This document shows, piece after piece, positions 9,068-17,288 of a stretch of 35,048 nucleotides of DNA. Numbering within the stretch: position 1 is the stretch's first letter; every line of letters begins with the position of its first letter. The translations under genes were made by a program, and so were the position numbers. The DNA is from Planctomycetia bacterium (GTDB taxonomy: Bacteria; Planctomycetota; UBA8108; SXIK01). The notes below the pieces were generated by a model. It saw nothing but the letters and a program-made list of their open reading frames with translations, was not told the DNA's origin and did not search any database. The stretch lies in the NCBI GenBank assembly GCA_005772855.1, contig SXIK01000128.1, positions 1-35,048 of the forward strand, read 5' to 3'.

Positions 9068-12000
9068 ATGTCTTGCCCTGCTCGGTCGACTTGCGCGTCG
9101 TTTGCGCTCCTGGCGGCCCTCCTCTCCCACCCAGCCTTTGGCCAGGAACCGGCAGCTCCCGCGGAAATCCCACCGTCTGTGCCACGGGACGATGCCTACC
9201 GCCCATTGGGCCCCGAGTTGTTTCCACTGTATCAACATTACCTCCAGACCGCCGACCAGACAGAGGTCCGAAATGTCCTCTATCTCTACGCCTCGAGCGA
9301 CAACCCCAACGGCACCTGGTCGAGGCTCCTGGTCCCTCTTTTCTTGCGTGCTGCAGCCAAGGAGCCCCGGGAAAGTCGGCTTTACCTCTTCCCGCTGCTC
9401 TTTTTTCACAAGTCGAGCGAACTGGAGTCCTACAACTTTTCCCTGCCCCTCTTCTACGACTACCGGACTCCCGACGAGTCCTTCCAGTTGCTATTGCCCG
9501 CATGGCTCCGCACCAAGTCCGACATGATCACACGGAATCATGTACTCTTTCCGCTCTACCGACACACTCAGGACGACGGCACAGCCGAGACACCCGTCAC
9601 AAGCAGTCGCGCGGGCCTCTGGAAGATCCTGGATGTGTGGGAGTCCCGCAGCGAGCCCGGAGTCACTGACTACCGCGCGCTCAACCTGTTGAATTGGCGT
9701 GAGGAGACGAAGAGCGGGCTCGCGCTACTTTTCTCCTACTCCTGGATACAAGGCGAAGACTCAAGCGACGGACAGACCTATCTCTTTCCTTTCTACTGGC
9801 ACGGGCGCACGGGGAGCACCGAATACCGTTGGATTGTTCCCTTCTACGGCTATTCCCGCAGCCCCGGAGAGTCGGATCACTTTCTCCTTCCTCTCCTCTC
9901 GCGGTTCGGCGGCGATTCGCAAAACGAGTCTCGCCTCGACTTGCTCTTCCCGCTGTTTCACTACGCCGCTGGGCCCAAGGACTTCTCCGTCGCCTCCTTC
10001 CCACTTTTTGGCTACTCGAGCTCCCAGAGCGAATCCTCCTGGAACGTGCTCTTCTGGCCGTACCGGACGTCACACATATTCGCGACAGGAAAGCGCACTC
10101 ACTCCTTTTTTTTCCCCCTTTCCAACTTCGACGTGGAGCCAGATGAATCCGCGGGCTCGCGGTGGTTCTTCCCCTACATCGAGACCTTCAACGAGAAGCG
10201 ACTCTGGCGCTTCGGAGTGCCGCTCTACTACGAATATCAAACGCTCGCCGGCGGGTCGACGGATTGGTTTTTCCGCACCGGCTTGCCGCTTTTTTGGTCG
10301 TGGGGCTATCCCGACGACTACTTCTCGATGGGATTCCCACTTTACTGGGCCTCTCGCAATGGCCCCCGGGGCTGGCAGCTCTTTTTGCCCCTTTTCCTGA
10401 GCACGTACTCGGCCAGCTCCCTTGGAGTGCACGTCTTCCCGCTCGTCAGCTACCGCTCGCTCCCCTCGCGAAAGCAGCTCTTCATCCTGGGCCCCACGTA
10501 CTTCCACGAGAGCTTCCATGGACTGGAGGGCGAGCCGACAGGCTCGGGCAACCACGTACTTTGGCCCTTCTTCGGAGTCGAGAACCGCAAAGACGGATAC
10601 CTCTACCGCTTCCTTCCTTTCTTCTGGACCTCCCGGGACGGGGACGCCACGGACCTCCTGGCAACCCCATTTTATTATCAATCCAGTGGACCGGACGGCA
10701 CCCATCGCTACTTCATGCCATTCTATGGCCGCTATCGGACGTCGAAGCTGACGCGAGACTATTACGCCGCCGCCTCCTACATCCGGACCACCGAGAAGAC
10801 CGAGTCGGGCACACTGGCGAGGGAGCGTGACGATATCCTCTGGTCTCTGCTAAGCTTCGAGCAAGAGCACACGGTCGGCGCAAGCCACCAGCACATCCTG
10901 CCACTCGGCTACTGGAACACGCGGACCCAGGCGGAGGACTACACGGTCGCCGGCCCACTCTACTACGCCCACCGTATTGTGGACGGCGACGAGGAGCACT
11001 ACCTGAACCTTGTCCTTGGCAATCTCTTCTTTTCCAAGCTCATCGAGGGCACTCCCCCCGAGGCGCCGCAACCCATACTCGAGACTTCCACGAGCCCAGC
11101 ACCCACGGCAACGCCCACGGGTACGGAGGCGGAAGCGATTCCACCGTCCGTGGAAGGTTCCACGGACTTGGCCGTGAGGCCTGATCCTCGAGCGATCCAG
11201 GAAAAAGTGAGGCTCTGGAGCGACCAGGGGGTCCTGTGGCCGCTCACACGGTGGTACAAGGACGCCTCAGGAGGGGAAGGCACCTGGGCAATGCCTCTTT
11301 TCTGGAGCCTGAAGGACAGCCTGTCGAGTCACTTCGCACTCTTCCCGCTCATCTTCTCCCAGAAGGAGGAGACGCCGTATAACTTGAACTACTTCCGCTA
11401 CTTCTTCCTCTTCGACCAGGAGCAATGGCGCGGTGGGCACCGATTCACGGTGGGCCAACTCCTCTTCGACTGGCTGGCCGAGGAGACAACTGAAACCCAT
11501 CGCTGGCGCTTTCTCTATCCGGTTCTCGAGCACGAGTGGAGCCGTGATGGATACTCCTTCCAGTTCACGCCTCTGTTCAACCTCTCGAGAAAGGAAGGGA
11601 AGACAGCTCACTGGCTCTTTCCATTTTTCTGGCTCGGCGGCTCCGAACGAAAACTTGCCACGGGAGAGACCCGGTTCGATTCACACCACTTTTTCCTCTT
11701 CCCACTCTATGGCATCTACGAGCGGCCCGCTCACACGGACCACTACGTGCTCTTCCCGTTGCTGCACTTCCAGACCTCAAATGAGGCGTTCCGATTTGAG
11801 CTCTGGCCCTCCTTTTTCTACCGGGACGAGCCCACCCTCTTCGCTGCTCGCATCTGGCCGCTCCACGCCGAGGAGAAGGGGGTGACGGCCGGAGACTTCT
11901 GGGTCTCACGCTACCTCTTTCCTTCGAAACACTTCGTGAAGGGCGAGGATTCCGAATACCGGCTTGATCCGTTCCTCTTTCGAACCTCGTCGGGCCCCAA

Positions 12001-12493
12001 CAAGTTCGGTATGGGCGGCCCCTTCGAGCTATTTGCCTACGACCGGGAAGGCTCCGACTCCTCCTTCCGGGCGATCCCGCTTGTCTTCGGCTACTCGAAG
12101 GAAGAGCGTGGCGCGGTGGGCGTGATACCAATCTATTTCGGAAAGGACTTTGGTAAAGACCCGATCGATTACTTCCTGCCCTGGCGGGTTCTCTTCCTCT
12201 CCCATCACCTGAAGGGCGCAAACGGCGAACGTCACACGGGTGTCCTGTGGAAGCTCTTCGAGCGGACAAGCAACTCCAACAGGCCAGAGTTCGGAGAGCT
12301 GGGTCTTCTTTACCGCTTCTTCTTCGCACGACATACGGAGACGTCACAACAGCTCCAGGTGAACCCGCTGTTCAGCTACTTCCACGACGAGACCCAGGAC
12401 GAATCACGGTGGAGCTTCCTCTTCTCGCTCTACAGTCAGCACTCGGTGAAGGGACAAAAAGAGCACACGCTCTTTTACTTCATTAACTTTTAG
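9068..12493 (+). CDS. Secreted ~40-unit, 17-residue-repeat protein, possible giant outer-membrane beta-structure
   Basis: A 1141-residue protein of unknown family. A signal peptide is visible (hydrophobic core about 11-20, likely cleavage after AFG at 25). The rest is almost wholly a repeat of [aromatic/aliphatic]2-Pro-[LF]-[FYL], followed by polar, often charged residues. Counting the central Pro gives positions 241, 258, 275, 295, 312, 331, 350, 369, then 407, 424, 441, 458 and 500, 517, 534, 551, so the commonest step is 17. The same spacing recurs at 818-852, 897-931 and 1004-1038. A Pro/Thr/Glu-rich linker (about 660-715) splits it into two repeat arrays. The last residue is Phe (LFYFINF), as in many outer-membrane barrels. 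Beta structure and surface location are inferences. The ATG at 9068 is the first start after an in-frame TAA at 9059, and no ribosome-binding site is evident. The 3' end overlaps murJ by 11 bases. Confidence 0.9.
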   Translation: MSCPARSTCASFALLAALLSHPAFGQEPAAPAEIPPSVPRDDAYRPLGPELFPLYQHYLQTADQTEVRNVLYLYASSDNPNGTWSRLLVPLFLRAAAKEPRESRLYLFPLLFFHKSSELESYNFSLPLFYDYRTPDESFQLLLPAWLRTKSDMITRNHVLFPLYRHTQDDGTAETPVTSSRAGLWKILDVWESRSEPGVTDYRALNLLNWREETKSGLALLFSYSWIQGEDSSDGQTYLFPFYWHGRTGSTEYRWIVPFYGYSRSPGESDHFLLPLLSRFGGDSQNESRLDLLFPLFHYAAGPKDFSVASFPLFGYSSSQSESSWNVLFWPYRTSHIFATGKRTHSFFFPLSNFDVEPDESAGSRWFFPYIETFNEKRLWRFGVPLYYEYQTLAGGSTDWFFRTGLPLFWSWGYPDDYFSMGFPLYWASRNGPRGWQLFLPLFLSTYSASSLGVHVFPLVSYRSLPSRKQLFILGPTYFHESFHGLEGEPTGSGNHVLWPFFGVENRKDGYLYRFLPFFWTSRDGDATDLLATPFYYQSSGPDGTHRYFMPFYGRYRTSKLTRDYYAAASYIRTTEKTESGTLARERDDILWSLLSFEQEHTVGASHQHILPLGYWNTRTQAEDYTVAGPLYYAHRIVDGDEEHYLNLVLGNLFFSKLIEGTPPEAPQPILETSTSPAPTATPTGTEAEAIPPSVEGSTDLAVRPDPRAIQEKVRLWSDQGVLWPLTRWYKDASGGEGTWAMPLFWSLKDSLSSHFALFPLIFSQKEETPYNLNYFRYFFLFDQEQWRGGHRFTVGQLLFDWLAEETTETHRWRFLYPVLEHEWSRDGYSFQFTPLFNLSRKEGKTAHWLFPFFWLGGSERKLATGETRFDSHHFFLFPLYGIYERPAHTDHYVLFPLLHFQTSNEAFRFELWPSFFYRDEPTLFAARIWPLHAEEKGVTAGDFWVSRYLFPSKHFVKGEDSEYRLDPFLFRTSSGPNKFGMGGPFELFAYDREGSDSSFRAIPLVFGYSKEERGAVGVIPIYFGKDFGKDPIDYFLPWRVLFLSHHLKGANGERHTGVLWKLFERTSNSNRPEFGELGLLYRFFFARHTETSQQLQVNPLFSYFHDETQDESRWSFLFSLYSQHSVKGQKEHTLFYFINF

Positions 12494-14144
12494 AGCCCGC
12501 TCCGGGGCGTTGTCGCGCAAGTCCCCTCGTCAGCATCCCGAGTTCCCCCATCCTCAGAACCCACGCCAGCACAAAAAATACCACCACGCCGGCTGCGACC
12601 ACAGTACTTATCGACCCGGCAAGTGACAGCTTGGAGGTCACTGCCGGAGTCCAGACGAAACCAAGAATCCACGCACAGGCAAGGCCCATCCCGCCGGCAG
12701 CGACGAGCGTCTTCCACATTGTGCTCACGACGCCTGGGAGTCGAAGCCCCCGCATCCGGCGGAAGAGAGCGACGACGAGGCTTGCTGTCTGCAGCAGAGC
12801 AGCGATCGTGGATGCGAGCGCAATTCCAGCGTGCCCCATCCTCACGGAAAGCCCGTAGGCCAGGCTCAGGTGAAGGATCATGTTCACGGCGCCCTGGAGG
12901 AGAGGGGTCCTCAAGTCTTTTTGCGCGTGAAAGCATGCCACGAGGAGCCGGTTCGAGCCCACAAAGGCCATGCCGAGGACATGCCAGCGAAAGGCCGCCT
13001 GCGTCAGGTCGAGGGATCGCTCGTTGAATTCACCACCCTCGAAGAGGATTGAAAGCACGGGCCGCCGAAGCAGGTAGAGCCCCACCGTACTCGGCACCGT
13101 AATAAAGACGGTGAGTCGCAGCACCTCGCTGACCGTACGCTCGAAGGACGCTCGATCGTTCGCGGCCACATGACGGGCCAGCGCCGTCAGGCTCACGGTC
13201 GAGAGAGCAAAGACGAAGATCCCGAGCACGAACTCCATGAGCCGGTTGGAATAGTTGAGAGAGGAAGCAGCCCCGGCTCCAAGCCGGCTGGCGAGCGATG
13301 TCGACGCTGCGACGTTGAGCTGGTAGATCCCGGCTCCCACGGTGCCCGGAACGAGCAGCCTCATCACCTCGCGCACGCCGGCGTGGTTGAAGGGATTCGT
13401 CAGCCGAAAGCGGATTCCGAGCGACAAGATCTGCGGCAAGAGCACGAGGAGTTGAACAACCCCGGCGACGAGAACAGCTATCGATACAGCCAATGCCTGC
13501 TGTCCCGGCCCCAGCCTCGGGACGAGAATCCAGACCACGGCCGCAAACGCCAGGTTGAACGCGACGGGAGCAAAGGCCGGCATGCCGAAGAACCCCCGGG
13601 CATTCAGAATGCCCTGGATCGCAGCGACGGCGCCAATCAGAAGGAGGTACCAGAACAGAATCCGCGTGAGGTCGGTCGTGAGCTGAATTGTTCCCGGGTC
13701 GTTGAACTCGCCCCAGCCAAAGCCCCACAGCACGATCCAGCCAGCCAGCGCAATGCCACCCAATGTCATGGCAGAGACCACGAGAAGCCAGAACACGAGG
13801 AATTTTTCCGCGAACGTTCGCCCCTCATCTGCGCCCCCGTGAATCAAGTGCTGGGTGTAAACGGGGACGAAGGCGCTGGTGATCGCCCCCTCACCCACGA
13901 GGCGGCGCATGAGATTCGGAAGCAGAAACGCAATCCGAAAAGCGTCGGCAGCCACGGTCGTACCGAGGTAGCTGGCCTGAATCGCCTCCCTCAGCAGCCC
14001 GGTGATCCGACTCAGGAGCGTGATGACGCCCACGACCGACGCGCTTCTCACCATCTTCGCGCTCGCAGCGCCGGGCTCCTGAGGAGCCCTTGAGGGGGGC
14101 GTCGAAACGTGGCTGGACGCGGCAGTGGGGTTAATTTCTGACAT
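12483..14144 (-). CDS. murJ: Lipid II flippase MurJ (MviN)
   Basis: A 553-residue MOP-superfamily membrane protein with about 14 hydrophobic helices. It moves lipid-linked peptidoglycan precursor across the inner membrane. The N-terminal signature SASVVGVITLLSRITGLLRE, then ADAFRIAFLLPN and the GEGAITSAFVPVY motif, are diagnostic. The reading frame stays open upstream to 14384, but the extra residues are not MurJ-like. ATG 14144 (MSEINPTAAS) is chosen, and an alternative start at MVRSAS, 30 codons in, would also give a complete fold. No strong ribosome-binding site precedes either. It converges on the giant repeat protein with an 11-base overlap and diverges from rpsU across about 290 bp. Confidence 0.95.
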   Translation of the reverse strand: MSEINPTAASSHVSTPPSRAPQEPGAASAKMVRSASVVGVITLLSRITGLLREAIQASYLGTTVAADAFRIAFLLPNLMRRLVGEGAITSAFVPVYTQHLIHGGADEGRTFAEKFLVFWLLVVSAMTLGGIALAGWIVLWGFGWGEFNDPGTIQLTTDLTRILFWYLLLIGAVAAIQGILNARGFFGMPAFAPVAFNLAFAAVVWILVPRLGPGQQALAVSIAVLVAGVVQLLVLLPQILSLGIRFRLTNPFNHAGVREVMRLLVPGTVGAGIYQLNVAASTSLASRLGAGAASSLNYSNRLMEFVLGIFVFALSTVSLTALARHVAANDRASFERTVSEVLRLTVFITVPSTVGLYLLRRPVLSILFEGGEFNERSLDLTQAAFRWHVLGMAFVGSNRLLVACFHAQKDLRTPLLQGAVNMILHLSLAYGLSVRMGHAGIALASTIAALLQTASLVVALFRRMRGLRLPGVVSTMWKTLVAAGGMGLACAWILGFVWTPAVTSKLSLAGSISTVVAAGVVVFFVLAWVLRMGELGMLTRGLARQRPGAGSKS

Positions 14145-14313
14145 GACTGGGAGGGAACCTGGCTCCAAATACCCGTTGTGAGGGGAACTGCGCCAGGGAG
14201 CCAGCCTCGCTGCCTCTTCCCGACAATTCACGAACCTGGGCAACTTGGCAGGGATCAGCAGAGTTGCGACGCAACCGGCAGAAGCCTGCGCATTGAACCC
14301 TGGCAAATTCCCA

Positions 14314-14342
14314 TTGCAACTCCTTGGCGCCGTCCATAGACT
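14314..14342 (+). promoter_or_regulatory. Putative sigma-70-type promoter of rpsU
   Basis: TTGCAA at 14314-14319 and TAGACT at 14337-14342 are separated by exactly 17 bases. Each box matches the consensus at four of six positions. It lies about 90 bp before the rpsU start in the rpsU/murJ divergent region. It was found by eye only. Confidence 0.4.
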
Positions 14343-14416
14343 CAGGTCCCTTTCTGGCCAGGCGACCCTTTGGCCGCCGGCCACAAGTGCTCAAACCAAG
14401 TCCACCAACACCCGAC

Positions 14417-14422
14417 AGGAGA
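14417..14422 (+). promoter_or_regulatory. Ribosome-binding site fixing the GTG start of rpsU
   Basis: AGGAGA at 14417-14422 sits nine bases before GTG 14432. It supports initiation there rather than at the in-frame ATG at 14324, whose extra 36 residues have no counterpart in S21 proteins. Confidence 0.75.
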
Positions 14423-14431
14423 CAGCCAGGA

Positions 14432-14635
14432 GTGATCAAGGTAGCTATTCGCACGGGCGAATCCCCGGAGAAGTTTTTGCAGCGATTCAAGCGGATTTGC
14501 TCGAAAGAAGGCGTTCTGAAGGAAATCAAGAAGCGCGCCTACTTCGAAAAGCCATCGGACAAGAAGCGCCGCCGTGAAAAAGAGCAGAAACGAAGCCTCC
14601 GCAAGAAGCCACGCGTGCCACGCGTGAAGGAATAA
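14432..14635 (+). CDS. rpsU: 30S ribosomal protein S21
   Basis: A 67-residue very basic protein of the small ribosomal subunit, which assists mRNA binding during initiation. The sequence begins VIKVAIRTGESPEKFLQRFK, continues with a KEIKKRAYFEKPSDKKRRREK stretch and ends in a basic tail, which is the S21 pattern and length. The start is GTG 14432, with AGGAGA nine bases upstream. It stands alone on the plus strand, divergent from murJ and convergent with the trp genes. A short GGCCC/GGGCC stem with a 3-base loop (14639-14651) follows the stop directly but has no clear T-run. Confidence 0.96.
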   Translation: MIKVAIRTGESPEKFLQRFKRICSKEGVLKEIKKRAYFEKPSDKKRRREKEQKRSLRKKPRVPRVKE

Positions 14636-14638
14636 GCC

Positions 14639-14651
14639 GGCCCATCGGGCC
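14639..14651 (+). terminator. Short hairpin just after rpsU
   Basis: A perfect 5-bp GGCCC/GGGCC stem with an ATC loop starts four bases after the rpsU stop. Only CCTTGT follows, so a factor-independent terminator is a weak call. Confidence 0.3.
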
Positions 14652-14685
14652 CTTGTATCGCTGAAAACTCCTCGCTCTGGTAATC

Positions 14686-14793
14686 TTGCCTCCGTACTGG
14701 TACTTGATCATCGGGGTTGTTGTGCTCACGCCGCTCTACTTTCTCCTGAGCGGCCCTCGAAAGCGACGGATGTCCTCCCGCTGGAAGGGGTAG
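14686..14793 (+). CDS. Candidate 35-residue single-pass membrane peptide
   Basis: A short frame 50 bp after rpsU, from TTG 14686 to TAG 14791-14793. It encodes MPPYWYLIIGVVVLTPLY, then FLLSG and a basic tail PRKRRMSSRWKG. This is one hydrophobic helix of about 19 residues followed by a positive-inside cluster. About 80% of third codon positions are G or C, like the real genes around it. Against it: there is no ATG, no ribosome-binding site can be seen, the frame opens only at the TGA at 14662, and the region also contains an inverted repeat (14730-14754) that may serve as terminator. No family is recognised. Confidence 0.35.
   Translation: MPPYWYLIIGVVVLTPLYFLLSGPRKRRMSSRWKG
14730..14754. 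terminator. Inverted repeat between convergent rpsU and trpF
   Basis: A perfect 7-bp GCCGCTC/GAGCGGC arm pair with an 11-base loop lies between the 3' ends of rpsU and trpF. It could stop transcription from either side, although no strong T-run follows on either strand. It lies inside the candidate small membrane peptide, so the two readings compete. Confidence 0.35.
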
Positions 14794-14809
14794 TCGTGCT
14801 TCCACCACT

Positions 14810-15430
14810 TCAAGGCTCTTCCGCGGCGCGGATGGCCTCGAATAGCCGGAGAATACGCCCGGGATCCTTGACCCCGGGTGAGACTTCAACACCGCTCGAC
14901 ACATCGATCGCCCAGGGCTTCGCCCTTCGGATCGCCAGGGCCACGTTCTCGGGCCGAATACCGCCCGCAAGGATCACTTGGGCCTTCTCCCCAGCCTTTC
15001 GCGCAACACTCCAATCGAACGATGTCCCCGTCCCGCCCGCTGCGCTCGGATGGTAGGCGTCAAGCAGGACAGGGTGACCTGCGAAAGCTTCGAGCTGACC
15101 AGGATCAAAGTCGTCACCCACTCGAAAGGCCTTGATCACCTGCTCGGCCTCGACCCTCGCCGCATAGGCGGCATCCTCGCTCCCGTGCAGCTGGGCCGCT
15201 CGCAAACCCGCGCGTCGTACAAAATCGTTCAGGACATCGATCGGAGCGTCGACAAAAACCCCGACGGTAAGAATCTCACCCGGCAGACAGCGCGTGATTT
15301 CCTGGACCGCCTCGGGTTCGATATACCTCATCGACGAGCGATGAAAAATAAAACCGATCGCCCAGGCGCCGGCCTTCACCGCAGCCTCGGCATCCTCGAG
15401 CCGTCGAATGCCACAGACCTTCACTCTCAT
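14810..15430 (-). CDS. trpF: Phosphoribosylanthranilate isomerase TrpF
   Basis: A 206-residue TIM-barrel enzyme that isomerises N-(5-phosphoribosyl)anthranilate to CdRP, the third step of tryptophan synthesis. The general-base Cys is in VKVCGI (residue 6), and the acid Asp is in LLDAYHPSAAGGTGTSFDW. The phosphate-binding loops are LAGGIRPENV and DVSSGVEVSPGVKD. It is monofunctional and of normal length. The start overlaps the trpC stop by four bases. It is the last trp gene here; beyond it come only a non-coding or small-peptide region and the convergent rpsU, so trpB and trpA do not follow. Confidence 0.96.
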   Translation of the reverse strand: MRVKVCGIRRLEDAEAAVKAGAWAIGFIFHRSSMRYIEPEAVQEITRCLPGEILTVGVFVDAPIDVLNDFVRRAGLRAAQLHGSEDAAYAARVEAEQVIKAFRVGDDFDPGQLEAFAGHPVLLDAYHPSAAGGTGTSFDWSVARKAGEKAQVILAGGIRPENVALAIRRAKPWAIDVSSGVEVSPGVKDPGRILRLFEAIRAAEEP

Positions 15431-16251
15431 GCCGGATCCCTTGCCCTCGATCGCACGAGCTCTCGAAGCGCCTCGCCAGGGTCGGAGGCCCGCATGAGAG
15501 CCTCACCAATCAAGAAGGCGCCGACACCCCAGGCACGCATCCGGTCAAGCTCTTCCCTGCTCGAGAAACCGCTTTCGCTCACGCAGATCGAGCCCCGTGG
15601 GATCTCCGGCAGGAGCTGCCGCGTGGTTTCAAGCGAGACCTGGAAGGTGCGCAGGTCACGGTTGTTGACACCGACGAGCTTCGGCGAGAACTTGAGCAAT
15701 CGGCGCAGCTCGGCGAGATCATGCACCTCCCAGAGGATGTCCATGCCGAGGTTCTCGGCCTCGGCCCTCAGTCGCGTAATCTCCGAGTCCTCCGGCAAGG
15801 CCGCAAGGATCAGAAGGATCGCGTCGGCTCCAGCAGCACGAGCCTCCCAGATCTGGTAGGCGTCAACGATGAAGTCCTTGCGCAGGAGGGGCAAGCCCAC
15901 CTGCGCACGGATCAGGGTCAAGTACTCAAGCTTCCCCTGAAAATGCTGCTCGTCGGTGAGCACGCTGATCGCGGCCGCGCCGCCCCGCTCGTAGGCTTTC
16001 GCGATCCAGACGGGGTCGAAGTCCTCGCGAATGACCCCCCGTGATGGCGATGCCTTCTTCACCTCCGCGATAACGCGGTGGACGGCAATCCGGCGGCCTG
16101 CATCCTCTGGCGGCTCCAGTGCCCTCGAGAAACCCCTTGGAGGAAGGGCACTCTGCACGAGATCCCGGAGACTCTCCAGTGGGCGTCTGCGTGAGCTTTC
16201 GGCAACCTCGGATCGCTTCAGAGCAAGGATCTTCTCGAGCACGCTTTTCAT
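15427..16251 (-). CDS. trpC: Indole-3-glycerol phosphate synthase TrpC
   Basis: A 274-residue TIM-barrel enzyme that closes the indole ring (CdRP to indole-3-glycerol phosphate). The usual motifs are all present: IAEVKKASPSRG (catalytic Lys), VLTDEQHFQG, LRKDFIVD (catalytic Lys), VGVNNRDL and the phosphate-binding SESGF and GEALM regions. It is monofunctional, not fused to TrpF. It is joined to trpD upstream and trpF downstream by four-base ATGA overlaps, so it is translated as part of the trp operon. Confidence 0.96.
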   Translation of the reverse strand: MKSVLEKILALKRSEVAESSRRRPLESLRDLVQSALPPRGFSRALEPPEDAGRRIAVHRVIAEVKKASPSRGVIREDFDPVWIAKAYERGGAAAISVLTDEQHFQGKLEYLTLIRAQVGLPLLRKDFIVDAYQIWEARAAGADAILLILAALPEDSEITRLRAEAENLGMDILWEVHDLAELRRLLKFSPKLVGVNNRDLRTFQVSLETTRQLLPEIPRGSICVSESGFSSREELDRMRAWGVGAFLIGEALMRASDPGEALRELVRSRARDPA

Positions 16252-17288
16252 CGAAGCCTCCGCGCAAGGTCGAGGATCCGGTGGGCCTTGCCGGAGTCAA
16301 TCGACTCGCGTGCTCGCTCGATGCCCTCGCGCAAAGTCGACGCGAGTCCGGCCACGTGCACGGCCGCGCCGGCGTTGAGCAAGACGGCATCGCGGTGGGG
16401 TCCGGCCTCGCCTCCCAGGACCCGCTCGATGATCCGTGCGTTCTCCGCGGCATCTCCTCCGCGCAAGGAGTCAAGCGGCCTCGGGTCGATTCCGCACTCC
16501 TCGGGTCGCAGGGTAATTTCTCCGGCGCTTCGATCCTGAATCGCGACAGTTCCAGCCGCCGTCACGTGCGTCGGACCCGCGACACTGATCTCGTCAACGT
16601 TACCTGCACCGTGGACCACCCAAGCCTTACGGGCGCCCAGAAGCCCAAGCACACGTGCCATCAGGGGCCGTACGGAGTCGTCGTAGACACCGACGAGCTG
16701 GTAGGGAGCACCCGCAGGGTTTGACAGGGGTCCGAGCAGATTGAACACGGTGCGGATCTTGAGCTCCCTGCGCACAGGCCCCACGTGTTTCATGGCCGGG
16801 TGGTACAGCGGCGCGAAGAGAAAAGCGAAGCCAATATCATCAATCATGGCGCAAGCGCGCTCGGGGGCAAGGTCGATCGGCACTTGCAAGGCCTCGAGCA
16901 CGTCAGCGCTGCCGCATCGGCTCGAAGCCGAGCGGTTGCCGTGCTTGGCAACCGCGCATCCGCTTCCGGCAGCCACGAACGAGGCCGCCGTCGAAATGTT
17001 GAAGGTGCCGAGACCGTCACCACCAGTGCCGCAGAGGTCGACGAGCGGCCCTCGCCCGGGCGCAATTCGAACACCCGAATTGCGCATGGACTCGACGAGC
17101 CCGGCCACCTCCGCCTCCGTCTCACCCTTCATGCGCAAGCCCATGAGAAAAGCGCCCATCTGGGCCGGGGTTGCCTCGCCCCCCAGAAGGATCGTCATCG
17201 CCCTGCTGGCCTCCTCGCGGGAGAGGTTGCTTCGTGAGGCCAGCCGCCCCAGAGCGTCTGACAGCGAGAAATCCATTTGCGACGTCAT
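16248..17288 (-). CDS. trpD: Anthranilate phosphoribosyltransferase TrpD
   Basis: A 346-residue enzyme that transfers phosphoribose from PRPP to anthranilate. The PRPP/pyrophosphate loop CGTGGDGLGTFNIST, the KHGNRSASSRCGSADVLEAL motif and the metal-binding GAGNVDEIS are all intact. The length is normal for a stand-alone TrpD with no glutaminase fusion. Its ATG overlaps the last base of the trpG stop (TAATG) and its stop overlaps trpC by four bases, which indicates coupled translation. Confidence 0.96.
   Translation of the reverse strand: MTSQMDFSLSDALGRLASRSNLSREEASRAMTILLGGEATPAQMGAFLMGLRMKGETEAEVAGLVESMRNSGVRIAPGRGPLVDLCGTGGDGLGTFNISTAASFVAAGSGCAVAKHGNRSASSRCGSADVLEALQVPIDLAPERACAMIDDIGFAFLFAPLYHPAMKHVGPVRRELKIRTVFNLLGPLSNPAGAPYQLVGVYDDSVRPLMARVLGLLGARKAWVVHGAGNVDEISVAGPTHVTAAGTVAIQDRSAGEITLRPEECGIDPRPLDSLRGGDAAENARIIERVLGGEAGPHRDAVLLNAGAAVHVAGLASTLREGIERARESIDSGKAHRILDLARRLR

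Noticed and set aside
13170-14093. 307-codon plus-strand frame inside murJ
   Set aside because: Very polar antisense translation of a membrane protein, a usual artefact.
14301-14319. Sigma-54-like TGGCA...TTGCA upstream of rpsU
   Set aside because: The GG and GC elements are 14 bases apart where sigma-54 needs 12, and a sigma-70-type promoter fits the same place.
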